IMG/VR virus record: IMGVR_UViG_3300013100_000001
Span: 1-56,553 of that record
Reading direction: 5' to 3' (one strand)
DNA from: a virus
DNA length: 56,553 nt
The notes below the pieces were generated by a model. It was not told the origin of the DNA, searched no databases, and was given only the letters and a program-made list of their open reading frames with translations. Below are positions 33,601 through 40,962 of the stretch, in pieces. A program made the position numbers and the translations under genes. Each line of letters starts with the position of its first letter. Within the stretch, counting starts at the first letter, position 1.

Positions 33601-34009
33601 TATAAGATGGAAATTCGAAACCCGTCGCTTCCTAGTGGAGCTAGAGACTTCGCGAGATCATCGCTATCGGTATGACGGCGACGATGAAAACGGCGAGATT
33701 CAAGCCGCGCTAGATAGCGGTGAAATGGTGGCATTCGACTCCACGGTTTCCGTATATCTCAAGATAGACGGTGAGTTGCTAGGGCAGGATAACCTAGGCG
33801 GCTCCGTCTATTATGCGGATCGAATTGCGGAATTCTGGACGGCCCACAGGGACTCCGATCCTGCCAACCGCAATTGCTCGGCTAACGAATACCGAGTCGG
33901 ACACTATTTTCCGGATATGGTGCGCGCCGCAATCCGCGAAGCTCGCGACGAAATCCGGAGTCGCCTTGCGGCGGCCGCGGAGCTTCCGCGCATCAGGGAG
34001 TCGGCATAA
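33596..34009 (+). CDS. Conserved-type unknown protein of phage/plasmid accessory regions
   Basis: The 137-aa product, with FLVELETSRDHRYRYDGDDENGE and FDSTVSVYLKIDGE, resembles a widespread unannotated family in phages and plasmids. The C-terminal helix (RAAIREARDEIRSRL) is amphipathic. It starts in the second 40-bp repeat copy and overlaps the next gene (TAATG). Confidence 0.7.
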   Translation: MTIRWKFETRRFLVELETSRDHRYRYDGDDENGEIQAALDSGEMVAFDSTVSVYLKIDGELLGQDNLGGSVYYADRIAEFWTAHRDSDPANRNCSANEYRVGHYFPDMVRAAIREARDEIRSRLAAAAELPRIRESA

Positions 34010-34194
34010 TGCGCTATCAGCTTATCGCAGGCAATCCGCTAGAACCTAGCTCGACGGACCTTATTGCCCAATTCGATTCGCTTGCCGTTGGGCGGCCGGC
34101 TCCGGACGGCTGGCGCGTCCTTTCGGGCAATGTGAGGCAATCGGAGATTGCCCGAATCGCCTATCGCTATGAGATTGAGGAGTCCGCACAATGA
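34009..34194 (+). CDS. Small unknown protein
   Basis: The 61-aa product has GGGAGTCGGC as RBS, with a TAATG overlap upstream and an ATGA overlap downstream. Predicted alpha/beta. No family recognised. Confidence 0.6.
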   Translation: MRYQLIAGNPLEPSSTDLIAQFDSLAVGRPAPDGWRVLSGNVRQSEIARIAYRYEIEESAQ

Positions 34195-34856
34195 AAGTTA
34201 TTCAAGAATTGCGCGTCTGTAGCGATTGTCTGCAAGCGATTGCCAACGGACTAGACTCGCTTGAAGGAGTCGAGACTCCCGAACGCTTGGCAGAGATCGA
34301 ATCTGGAATGGCAAAGCTCCGGCCGTTCCTTGCGGTTACAAGCGATGAATTCGGCTTTTCGCGCTCGGATTGCGATTGTTGCGGTTCCGAGCTTTACGGG
34401 GACCGCTATGGAGCGGCCGTCCTAGGTCCGGAAGAGGCGCAACCGGAGCCGCAAGGAAAGCGGCTTGTGGATCTTATTGCCCGCGCTCTAGACGCTATGC
34501 GGAACTGCGGCGAGCGCTACGGGAACGCGGAATGGCAGAAACGCCACCTAGGCCAGCTTAGGGCGCTTGTCTCTGAGCATATGCCTAGCGGCAGCGGTTT
34601 CGATAATGGAACGGAGCTAGAGCTAGAAGACAGTCGGCCGGATCGACTCTGCTTCAAGACAAGCTTTCACCATATGGACAATCTCGGCTCTTATAGCGGC
34701 TGGACCGAACATCGAGTCATTGTTGCGCCGTCGTTCGTCTATGAGATGGAATTGAAGGTAACAGGCAGGGACCGCAACGGGATCAAGGATTATATCGCAC
34801 AAGCGTTTGAGGCCGCTCTATCGGCTCTTACTGCGGAGCCAGGCTCCACTGACTAG
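34191..34856 (+). CDS. Unknown protein with CxxC / CDCCG metal-site region
   Basis: The 221-aa product begins VCSDCLQAIANG and carries SDCDCCGSELYGDRYGA near residue 60, a pattern I know from unannotated plasmid and phage proteins (Cys pairs with FS..C..CGS.L.GDR). Probably one zinc-binding domain of about 80 aa followed by an unrelated C-terminal domain. Last gene of the island, followed by a terminator. Confidence 0.7.
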   Translation: MKVIQELRVCSDCLQAIANGLDSLEGVETPERLAEIESGMAKLRPFLAVTSDEFGFSRSDCDCCGSELYGDRYGAAVLGPEEAQPEPQGKRLVDLIARALDAMRNCGERYGNAEWQKRHLGQLRALVSEHMPSGSGFDNGTELELEDSRPDRLCFKTSFHHMDNLGSYSGWTEHRVIVAPSFVYEMELKVTGRDRNGIKDYIAQAFEAALSALTAEPGSTD

Positions 34857-34885
34857 CGCCTAGCGCTCTACTGCCAGCCAATCTA

Positions 34886-34919
34886 AGCGGCCGTTCCGAT
34901 ATCCGGAGCGGCCGCTTTT
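34886..34919 (+). terminator. Rho-independent terminator of small-gene island
   Basis: An AGCGGCC/GGCCGCT stem with inner TCCG/CGGA pairing is followed by TTTTCTTT. It lies 30 nt after the last island gene. Confidence 0.8.
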
Positions 34920-34945
34920 CTTTGTGCGTCGGAAGTAACTTCCGG

Positions 34946-34997
34946 CCTGCCCCATGGGCGGGATTATTCGACTGCCTGCCTGCCCCATGGGCGGGAT
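34946..34997. repeat. Two copies of CCTGCCCCATGGGCGGGAT, 33 bp apart
   Basis: Copies at 34946-34964 and 34979-34997 are identical for 19 bp and have a CCCATGGG palindrome at the centre. The 33-bp period is close to three helical turns, placing both on one DNA face. A related CATGGGGCAGGATTA is at 43770-43784, upstream of the regulator gene. Confidence 0.85.
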
Positions 34998-35341
34998 ATA
35001 CCGGACTGCCCGACTCAGATGCGACTCGATCGTTCGACTCGGACGCATTTAATTAAATTGGATTGTCCGATTGCCCGAATTCATGGGCCTGAGCGGGAAA
35101 TATATTCGCCGCGATGAAAATAATTCGATTAGCTCCGGGTCCCCTTTTATGGTTAACGCGGGCGGGCGGGGGCGCTGAGCCGCGTTTCGCGATTTTGCCG
35201 GGATTTCTGCATGGCCCCGCCGTTGAATTCACCGTTTGCCGGCACGAGATTGGGATATCGGAAGTTACTTCCGGAGGATCGCCGGGATAATCCCGAATCA
35301 AGCGTCCTGCGATGCTCCGATAACTCCGCAAAACCCCAAAA

Positions 35342-35641
35342 GGTGCGAGTTCGAATTCGCACCGACCTTCCTCCCGCTGGCTGAAGAATCTTTTCGTTTT
35401 TCCTCGCACACATAGCAGTTTTGATGTTATTCGCACTTTTCACCTAAAAACCATTAAATTCCTGAATAAAATCAATAGGTTCGTATTTAGGTGCGAATAA
35501 CGGTGCGAATAGTAGAAAATCGCAATTCGCACCGCCTCGGCGAGATGGCCGTCAACCGAAGCGCTTATTTTCCGAAATGAAATCAGTCGAAAAATCAACC
35601 GAAGCGGTTAGAAATGCCCAATTCGCACCTGAATTCGCACC
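35342..35641. repeat. Iteron-like ATTCGCACC repeats (8 copies)
   Basis: Exact ATTCGCACC or its complement begins at 35355, 35490, 35502, 35525, 35621 and 35633; one-mismatch copies are at 35342 and 35429. Two pairs are spaced exactly 12 bp (35490/35502 and 35621/35633), and 35342-35363 forms a near-perfect 22-bp inverted repeat. The set straddles AT-rich DNA. Confidence 0.9.
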
Positions 35642-35723
35642 TGAAAAATACTTAACCGCTGCGGTTGCGCCACATTATTTTTCCAGCTATGCCGTGATAT
35701 ATCGATTCGCAGGAGGACCAACC

Positions 35724-36512
35724 GTGCAGAATATCCCGTTGCCAGTCTTGGCGCTGTTTGCCGTTCTAACCTTGGCTGTAATTGCCGTGATTGTTGATCG
35801 CAGCCGTAAACCGAAACGCCGATATACGGTCACTCGCCGGCCGGGAAAGCTCGAAGAAGCGATCATGCCTGAGCTTCTTGGCCGCCCAATCGGGCCAACG
35901 GAGATCGTGTCCGAGAAAACCGGCAATCGCTATTACGCGCCTCCGGGTTTCAGCTTCGGCCAATGCGAATGCTCTGTCCGTGATCCGATCAAGCACGAAG
36001 AGGGTTGTCCGTTGTATGGGTGTGCGATCATGCCCGAGCTTCGTGATAGATCGGTCGCGGTTGAGAGCCGGGAATACAGCTACGACAATCTGCATCGTGC
36101 TTATTTCGGAACCAACCCCGGCGATGAGCTTTCGCTGATCCGTCGCCGCGGCGAGCAGTTCGACCACGGCGTTCCGGACAAGTCTCTTCCCGAAGTTACT
36201 TCCATGCCGGGAGTCGTCATCGGTCGAGACGGGCTTGCTCGGAATGAACATGATATCAACGAGCGGTTGGCGCCGACCGAATTCGCCGAGTGTCGCATGT
36301 GCGGTTGCCCGCTTCCGACACATGAAGATAACTGTCCGCAGGAGATTATCGAAGCCATGGTTCACGGTGAACCTTTGCCACCCTCTATGTTGCACGCTCC
36401 GAACATCGGCTCAGATGATATGCCGTATGCCGGCCGAAACTACGTCGAGGCTGAAGAGATCGCGGAAGAGATGAAGGGTATCCGCCACTTCGGGACCGAG
36501 TCGGGCGAATGA
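35724..36512 (+). CDS. Membrane-anchored unknown protein with Cys motifs
   Basis: I start at GTG 35724 with AGGAGG 7 nt upstream; an ATG 49 codons earlier would read through the iterons and is rejected. The 262-aa product has one N-terminal membrane helix (residues 4-22, IPLPVLALFAVLTLAVIAV), a basic stretch, then two Cys groups (FGQCECSV, CPLYGC near 90-105; CRMCGCPLPTHEDNC near 190). Cytoplasmic metal-binding is likely. Function unknown. Confidence 0.7.
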   Translation: MQNIPLPVLALFAVLTLAVIAVIVDRSRKPKRRYTVTRRPGKLEEAIMPELLGRPIGPTEIVSEKTGNRYYAPPGFSFGQCECSVRDPIKHEEGCPLYGCAIMPELRDRSVAVESREYSYDNLHRAYFGTNPGDELSLIRRRGEQFDHGVPDKSLPEVTSMPGVVIGRDGLARNEHDINERLAPTEFAECRMCGCPLPTHEDNCPQEIIEAMVHGEPLPPSMLHAPNIGSDDMPYAGRNYVEAEEIAEEMKGIRHFGTESGE

Positions 36513-36703
36513 AACGGGTTATCTATCTTCATCCCGGCGAATTACTGGACGTGCGATTTGTCCATCCTGATTTGCCCCGCAACGCCTTGGAATGGCGTTC
36601 GCAAGGCCGACCCTCACATATGCTGTTGCAGCTTAGTCCGGGAAGGATCGGTTATGCCGATCCAGCGATTTCCTTTGAACGCGATTTCCGGGAAGAACGA
36701 TGA
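36509..36703 (+). CDS. Small unknown protein
   Basis: The 64-aa product overlaps both neighbours by 4 nt (ATGA). Short beta-rich sequence (VIYLHPGELLDVRFV). No family. Confidence 0.65.
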   Translation: MKRVIYLHPGELLDVRFVHPDLPRNALEWRSQGRPSHMLLQLSPGRIGYADPAISFERDFREER

Positions 36704-36870
36704 TGCCGCTCGTTGACGAGATCGAAGCCGCGCTCGCCGATTGGTTCGACCGAGAGCACGCTGTTCGGCACTCCCGTAATCACGGCGGTGCAACCCGCGA
36801 CTTTCAGGAAGAAGACCGCGACAGAGCCAGGCGATATCTCGCGGAGAAGCTAGGGGAGCTAGGATTATGA
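36700..36870 (+). CDS. Very small unknown protein
   Basis: The 56-aa frame from ATG 36700 (or the next ATG) to 36870 overlaps both neighbouring genes as ATGA/TTATGA, the pattern of this operon. The text is helical and charged (DEIEALADWFDREH-like, then RDRARRYLAEKLGEL-like). Confidence 0.65.
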   Translation: MMPLVDEIEAALADWFDREHAVRHSRNHGGATRDFQEEDRDRARRYLAEKLGELGL

Positions 36871-37064
36871 GCAATATCACGATCAAGATGCGGGACGGCA
36901 CAACCCGAGAATTCAAGCACGAAGGACGGGCAGGCGGGAGCTATACGAAAAGCCTTCGTTACGAGCCGGGGTTTGCCGTCATAACAGATGAATGGCACCG
37001 TGAAACCGCAATCCCGACTGAGCTTATTCAGGAGATCGTGAACGTCCCGGATAGGAGCTACTGA
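36867..37064 (+). CDS. Small unknown protein
   Basis: The 65-aa beta-rich product (ITIKMRDGTTREFKHEGRAG) overlaps the previous stop by 4 nt. A short DNA- or protein-binding fold is possible. Confidence 0.65.
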   Translation: MSNITIKMRDGTTREFKHEGRAGGSYTKSLRYEPGFAVITDEWHRETAIPTELIQEIVNVPDRSY

Positions 37065-37065
37065 G

Positions 37066-37338
37066 ATGAGCACGACTAAATGGGGCCACGTCATCCCGGA
37101 CGTGTCGTTGCCGACTGAGATTTGGGTTGTGATCCGTTTCAGTGGTAACAAGGATATTATCGGCAGTCAGATGCTAGATCGTGCCTTCTTCTCGAAGGAC
37201 GCCGCGGAAGCGCGAGCCGCCCGGATGCAGAAGCGCCATCATTGGATTTGGCGGGCCGTCCGGGCAGACGCGCATATCGAAGAGATGAAGAAGCAAATCA
37301 GGCGCGAGCTTGAGGAAAGAGGAATACCGACACGATGA
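37066..37338 (+). CDS. Small unknown protein
   Basis: The 90-aa product has an N-terminal beta-rich half (EIWVVIRFSGNKDIIG) and a Lys/Arg-rich helix at the C-terminus. Next gene overlaps by 4 nt. Confidence 0.65.
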   Translation: MSTTKWGHVIPDVSLPTEIWVVIRFSGNKDIIGSQMLDRAFFSKDAAEARAARMQKRHHWIWRAVRADAHIEEMKKQIRRELEERGIPTR

Positions 37339-37808
37339 AGAAGATCAGGGCAGTCGTCGAGATCAGCGTTCCCGACAAGGTGAATCTGACGGAGATGCAA
37401 TTCGCGAAGTTACTTCGCCGGGATCACGCGAAGAATTCGCTCTTTCTCGGGCGGATCGAACAGGCAACTCGGCCTCTCCAATTCAAGGAATTCGGCCGAG
37501 TGGTGCAATATGGACCGGACGGCACCCGGATCGTCCCGACTAGGCCACCGTCGAGCTTCGAGCGGCTTGTGCTCTTCGGGCTTTGGGCTATTATTCACAC
37601 CATGATAAGCCCGCGGCAACTCAGCAAATCAGTGCCGCTGCAAAAATGGTTCCGGGACGTTCGGGCGACGCTGCTTCAGGATGAAGATGAGCCGCGGGAA
37701 GAGGAAGAGCCTTTCGTTGACGAAGCACGCCGCGCAGCCGGTGATGAGCAGATGCGCTTGCATGAAGAGACGCTTGCCACGGCTCGCAAGGAAGGACGGG
37801 TAGAGTGA
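37335..37808 (+). CDS. Unknown protein with hydrophobic middle
   Basis: The 157-aa product has a moderately hydrophobic stretch near residues 77-92 (LVLFGLWAIIHTMI) and an acidic C-terminal half. A palindrome copy (37406) encodes the KLL of FAKLLRR. No family recognised. Confidence 0.6.
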   Translation: MKKIRAVVEISVPDKVNLTEMQFAKLLRRDHAKNSLFLGRIEQATRPLQFKEFGRVVQYGPDGTRIVPTRPPSSFERLVLFGLWAIIHTMISPRQLSKSVPLQKWFRDVRATLLQDEDEPREEEEPFVDEARRAAGDEQMRLHEETLATARKEGRVE

Positions 37809-38107
37809 GCAAATACGAGCGCCAGCAAGTCGTCGTCGCGTCGCTTCAGGACGGTGACGTTTTCGAGCTTCCCGGCCGGCCGGGGACCGTCTGCAAGGCG
37901 ACGTTCACGAGCCTGAAGCGGGACGAAGACGGCCGTGAAATCCGGATCATCGGCTATGACATTCTCGAAGGCTCGCTCCACTGGCCGGTGATCTATATCC
38001 CGATGGACTTCCCGGTGATCCTGCTTCTGCCGACAACCACATATGTCAGGCTGAGCGGCAAGGATTGGGTGAATAGCTTGGCGGAGCATCATGGCGTTAG
38101 GCCATAG
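37805..38107 (+). CDS. Unknown beta-rich protein
   Basis: The 100-aa product starts with GTG 37805 overlapping the previous stop (GTGA). Beta-strand-rich (VVASLQDGDVFELPGRPG). No domain recognised. Confidence 0.65.
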   Translation: MSKYERQQVVVASLQDGDVFELPGRPGTVCKATFTSLKRDEDGREIRIIGYDILEGSLHWPVIYIPMDFPVILLLPTTTYVRLSGKDWVNSLAEHHGVRP

Positions 38108-38160
38108 GATTCTCCGCTGAGATCGGCTAGAAGGCCCTCTCCGGACACAGGAGAGACACG

Positions 38161-38790
38161 ATGCGATCCAGCTTCTCATTTGGCGACATTTCCCCGATGA
38201 CGGTCGATGCGCCGGCTTCGTCGCCGCCGTCAGAGGGCGGCCGGCCGTCATGGATCAACGCGAGCGCGACCATGGGCATCAACTTCGACGACAATGAAGC
38301 CTGGCTCGGCGAAGGAGAGGAAGTCGTTGCCGCGGATACGGTTGTCATCAATCACAAGGCCGAGCCGGCTCTTCGGGACTTGCTGCGGCCGATGGATTGG
38401 GCGGCCCGCTTCGTCTTCACGCTGGATGAATTTGGAACGCAGTCCGAGCTTTTCTGTTGCTTGGGAGCGTCGGCCGGAGCCGAAGGCTTCACCACGAGCG
38501 CAGACACCTTCATCGTTTGCGACTTCGACGGGGATTACAACGACATTGCCGGCCTTGTCGTCGGGCAGAACGTCATCGCCGTGTCGAACAATGCACTTGG
38601 CTGGCAATCGTCGCTTAACGGCGGCGCCGTGTCCACCGATGGCACATTCACCGGCCCGTTGAACGATGCGGATTTCTACTTCGGCGTCAGCGGTCCAGCG
38701 TTGGGCGATCTCTTCGCCGGGACGATCCATCTCGTAGAGTATTTCCCGCTTCGGACACCGTTGCAGCTTGTCGCTTTGTCGGGCGGTTGA
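38161..38790 (+). CDS. ConA-like (LamG-type) beta-domain protein
   Basis: The 209-aa product has the look of a concanavalin-like phage structural domain: a Gly/Asn-rich core, FYFGVSGPALGDLFAGTIHLVEYFP and a terminal LVALSG, similar to the I..l.yyp.r segment that ends many tail-associated lectin domains. Its place among early genes, far from the tail cluster, is unusual. It may be a virion or secreted carbohydrate-binding protein. AGGAGAG precedes ATG 38161. Confidence 0.6.
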   Translation: MRSSFSFGDISPMTVDAPASSPPSEGGRPSWINASATMGINFDDNEAWLGEGEEVVAADTVVINHKAEPALRDLLRPMDWAARFVFTLDEFGTQSELFCCLGASAGAEGFTTSADTFIVCDFDGDYNDIAGLVVGQNVIAVSNNALGWQSSLNGGAVSTDGTFTGPLNDADFYFGVSGPALGDLFAGTIHLVEYFPLRTPLQLVALSGG

Positions 38791-38851
38791 CACTGATCGC
38801 TTTTCGATCTATTTCCGATCTACACCGATTCGCGGTTGTAGGAGAAAATAG

Positions 38852-39022
38852 ATGGACCGACTTTATTCGTGGAGCGCAAAGCGGGCAGGCGGCCGGATCA
38901 CGGTAACGCACTCGTGCGGCAAGATCGCAAACATCGACACGATTACGCCGCGGGACGGCAAGGTTGTCGCGGTCGATAAGGACGGCCGTGAATTTGACCT
39001 TCACGTTCCGGTCGCGAAGTAA
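38852..39022 (+). CDS. Very small unknown protein
   Basis: The 56-aa frame has a perfect RBS (AGGAG 8 nt upstream). The product is beta-rich and basic (GGRITVTHSCGKIAN). Its TAA stop is part of the palindrome GAAGTAACTTC at 39016-39026. Confidence 0.65.
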   Translation: MDRLYSWSAKRAGGRITVTHSCGKIANIDTITPRDGKVVAVDKDGREFDLHVPVAK

Positions 39023-39028
39023 CTTCCG

Positions 39029-39973
39029 ATGAGAGAGTGCTTCGTCCCGCGGGATTTCTCATTCAAAAATCGGGCTGTAATCCGACAAGCCAACAATATT
39101 GTTGACGAGTTTCGCGAGGGCGGTTTCGTCCTCACCCTCCGACAGCTTTATTATCAGTTCGTAGCGAAGGATTTACTTGAGAATTCGTTGCAGAGCTATA
39201 AGCGGCTCGGCGATATCATCAACGACGCACGATTGGCCGGTCTTGTCGATTGGGATATGATCGAAGATCGCACTCGGAACATCAATCCGACGCCTATGTG
39301 GGGCGCTCCGGGCGACGTGGATAGTCCTGCCGATTTCATTCTCGATTGGGGCCGTCACTTCAAGAACAATCCATGGGAAAACCAACCAATTTACGCCGAG
39401 TGCTGGATTGAAAAAGATGCGCTTATCGGCGTGATCGAAGGTCCGTGCTCGAAGTGGCGCGTCCCTTATTTCTCATGTCGCGGTTACGTCTCTGCGTCGG
39501 AAATGTATGGCGCGGCGAAGCGGCTTGAAGAACAAGTTGAGGCCGGCAAAGGCGTCATCATTCTGCATCTCGGCGATCATGATCCGAGCGGCACGCAGAT
39601 GACGGAAAATATCTCTGAACGGATCGACCTTCTCACGCGAGGCTTGATCTCGGAAGGTGCCATGCTTGTGCGTCGTCTGGCTCTCAACATGGATCAAATC
39701 AGAGCTTACAATCCGCCGCCCAATCCCGCGAAGGAAAGTGATAGTCGCTTCCGCGCATACAAGGATCGCTACGGCACTGAGAAATCATGGGAGCTTGATT
39801 CCATGCAGCCGGGAGTGCTCGTTGATCTCATTGATGACGAGATTGCTGGCATCGTCAACCGGGAGCTTTGGGATCGTGACATTCGGGCGGAAGAAGAGCC
39901 GCGCCGCCAGCTTCTCGAAGTAGGCAAGCGCTGGACCGAAATAGGCGGGTATATGGAGCGATACGATGACTGA
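39029..39973 (+). CDS. Toprim-domain protein, Spo11/Topo VI-A-like
   Basis: The 314-aa product carries LTLRQLYYQFV near residue 37 and RLGDIINDARLAGLVDWD, followed by VIILHLGDHDPSGTQM near residue 188, where GDHDPSG is the DxD acid pair of a Toprim fold as in topoisomerase VI subunit A and related nucleases. Proteins with this layout are frequent in phages but uncharacterised. The Tyr pair near residue 41 would be the candidate nucleophile. The role in replication or recombination is inferred. Confidence 0.7.
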   Translation: MRECFVPRDFSFKNRAVIRQANNIVDEFREGGFVLTLRQLYYQFVAKDLLENSLQSYKRLGDIINDARLAGLVDWDMIEDRTRNINPTPMWGAPGDVDSPADFILDWGRHFKNNPWENQPIYAECWIEKDALIGVIEGPCSKWRVPYFSCRGYVSASEMYGAAKRLEEQVEAGKGVIILHLGDHDPSGTQMTENISERIDLLTRGLISEGAMLVRRLALNMDQIRAYNPPPNPAKESDSRFRAYKDRYGTEKSWELDSMQPGVLVDLIDDEIAGIVNRELWDRDIRAEEEPRRQLLEVGKRWTEIGGYMERYDD

Positions 39974-40238
39974 TCCATATCTTCTCGGCATCATGTGCGA
40001 AGGCGACTGCCGGCAGGATGGTTGCCCGAAGTGCAACTACAAGTTGAGCGTCGGCGATCCAATTGAGATCAAGTGCGTGCAGCGCGATCCGTTCAAGCGG
40101 ACGCCGGAGGAAGTATGGCTTCCCGCCACGATCACGCACGTCGATGAACATCAAATCGGCGTCGCCTTCGCGAACGGGGACCGCTTGGCAGTTCCCCGGC
40201 GCTCGGGCGGCCCGAAGCAATGGCGCACCGGACAATGA
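39966..40238 (+). CDS. Small Cys-rich unknown protein
   Basis: The 90-aa product has an N-terminal Cys group (CEGDCRQDGCPKC) that looks like a zinc knuckle, then a beta-rich domain. It overlaps the preceding gene by 8 nt. Confidence 0.65.
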   Translation: MTDPYLLGIMCEGDCRQDGCPKCNYKLSVGDPIEIKCVQRDPFKRTPEEVWLPATITHVDEHQIGVAFANGDRLAVPRRSGGPKQWRTGQ

Positions 40239-40492
40239 CAAGCGTTGTCATTGGAAAAGGCACTCTCCTGATTGACTTGGAGACGTGCGACTTTGCCGAT
40301 CTTGAGATGCGCCTACTGGCCCATCTTGAAGGTGAGATCGTGCTGACATTCGAAGACGAAGGATCGCTCTCGCGCATAGTCGATCTTTGCACGCTGCATC
40401 CGCCGTGCGAGAAGTTGGCAACGCCGCCGAAAGAGCCGCAGAGCTACCTTCAGCACGATCCGACGAAGAACGTGAAGAGGCGTCGGCGGTGA
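40235..40492 (+). CDS. Small unknown protein
   Basis: The 85-aa product starts at ATG 40235 in an ATGA overlap; an in-frame ATG 15 nt earlier is less likely. It has a basic tail (KNVKRRRR) and two Cys. No family. Confidence 0.6.
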   Translation: MTSVVIGKGTLLIDLETCDFADLEMRLLAHLEGEIVLTFEDEGSLSRIVDLCTLHPPCEKLATPPKEPQSYLQHDPTKNVKRRRR

Positions 40493-40791
40493 AACTCTCG
40501 CCGCTCACGCGGGCGTATATTCGGGACCGCGGCTGGCACGTCCTGAGCCTGCATCAACGGCCGCAAGACGATGGCCGGCGCCTGAAGCGTTGCCCGATCC
40601 CCTCCGATCCGTGGTTCGCGTCTGTAGGCGACGCCCCGAGCTATCTGGAAGCCGCGCATATCCGCTGCGGAGAGGGCGCCACGGCCGACGACGCCGCCTT
40701 GTCGGCGCTCCCGCCTCCCGGCGATCTCAAGAGCGCCTTCGGACGCCTGGCGACAGCGATGAACGATCTAGCAGAGGAATACCGACGATGA
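40489..40791 (+). CDS. Small unknown protein
   Basis: The 100-aa product starts at GTG 40489, overlapping the previous stop (GTGA); the longer ATG-initiated frame overlaps too much. Predicted helical with a Pro-rich hinge (ALPPPGDLK). Confidence 0.55.
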   Translation: MKLSPLTRAYIRDRGWHVLSLHQRPQDDGRRLKRCPIPSDPWFASVGDAPSYLEAAHIRCGEGATADDAALSALPPPGDLKSAFGRLATAMNDLAEEYRR

Positions 40792-40961
40792 GCATTTGGA
40801 TGGAGCTACGATGCGACCGGAATAAGCAGAACGGTTCGTGCCACTCCGATAAGAACATGGGGCCGAAGGGCTTCAGCAAGACTCGGCTATTGGCTGAAGG
40901 CAAGGCGTTCGGATGGAAATTCGAGAAGGGCGACAAGGCCATCTGCCCCGGATGCAAGTGA
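40788..40961 (+). CDS. Small zinc-ribbon-like protein
   Basis: The 57-aa product from ATG 40788 (ATGA overlap) has four Cys, two near the N-terminus (LRCDRN, GSCHS) and a C-terminal CPGC, as in a short zinc ribbon. Faces the convergent primase gene end. Confidence 0.65.
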   Translation: MSIWMELRCDRNKQNGSCHSDKNMGPKGFSKTRLLAEGKAFGWKFEKGDKAICPGCK

Positions 40962-40962
40962 C

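Larger units (their letters stand above)
34920..35723. promoter_or_regulatory. Large non-coding region, candidate origin / control region
   Basis: About 800 bp with no convincing gene. It contains two palindrome copies (34932, 35261), two copies of CCTGCCCCATGGGCGGGAT (34946 and 34979), an AT-rich part (35090-35130 and 35410-35520), eight ATTCGCACC-type repeats (35342-35641) and three AACCG..CGGTT elements (35554, 35597, 35654). Iterons beside AT-rich DNA suggest a replication origin; clustered operators for the rightward operon are an equal possibility. Confidence 0.55.

Noticed and set aside
35336-35370. tRNA T-arm-like sequence (GTTCGAAT with pairing arms)
   Set aside because: The stem pairs only with an 8-nt loop, and no acceptor, D or anticodon arms can be built around it. 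It is better explained as part of the ATTCGCACC repeat set. With no integrase there is also no support for an attP site.
35053-35443. Open frames of 96-127 aa on the - strand in the non-coding region
   Set aside because: They read through the iterons, lack RBS and have compositions typical of non-coding GC-rich sequence.
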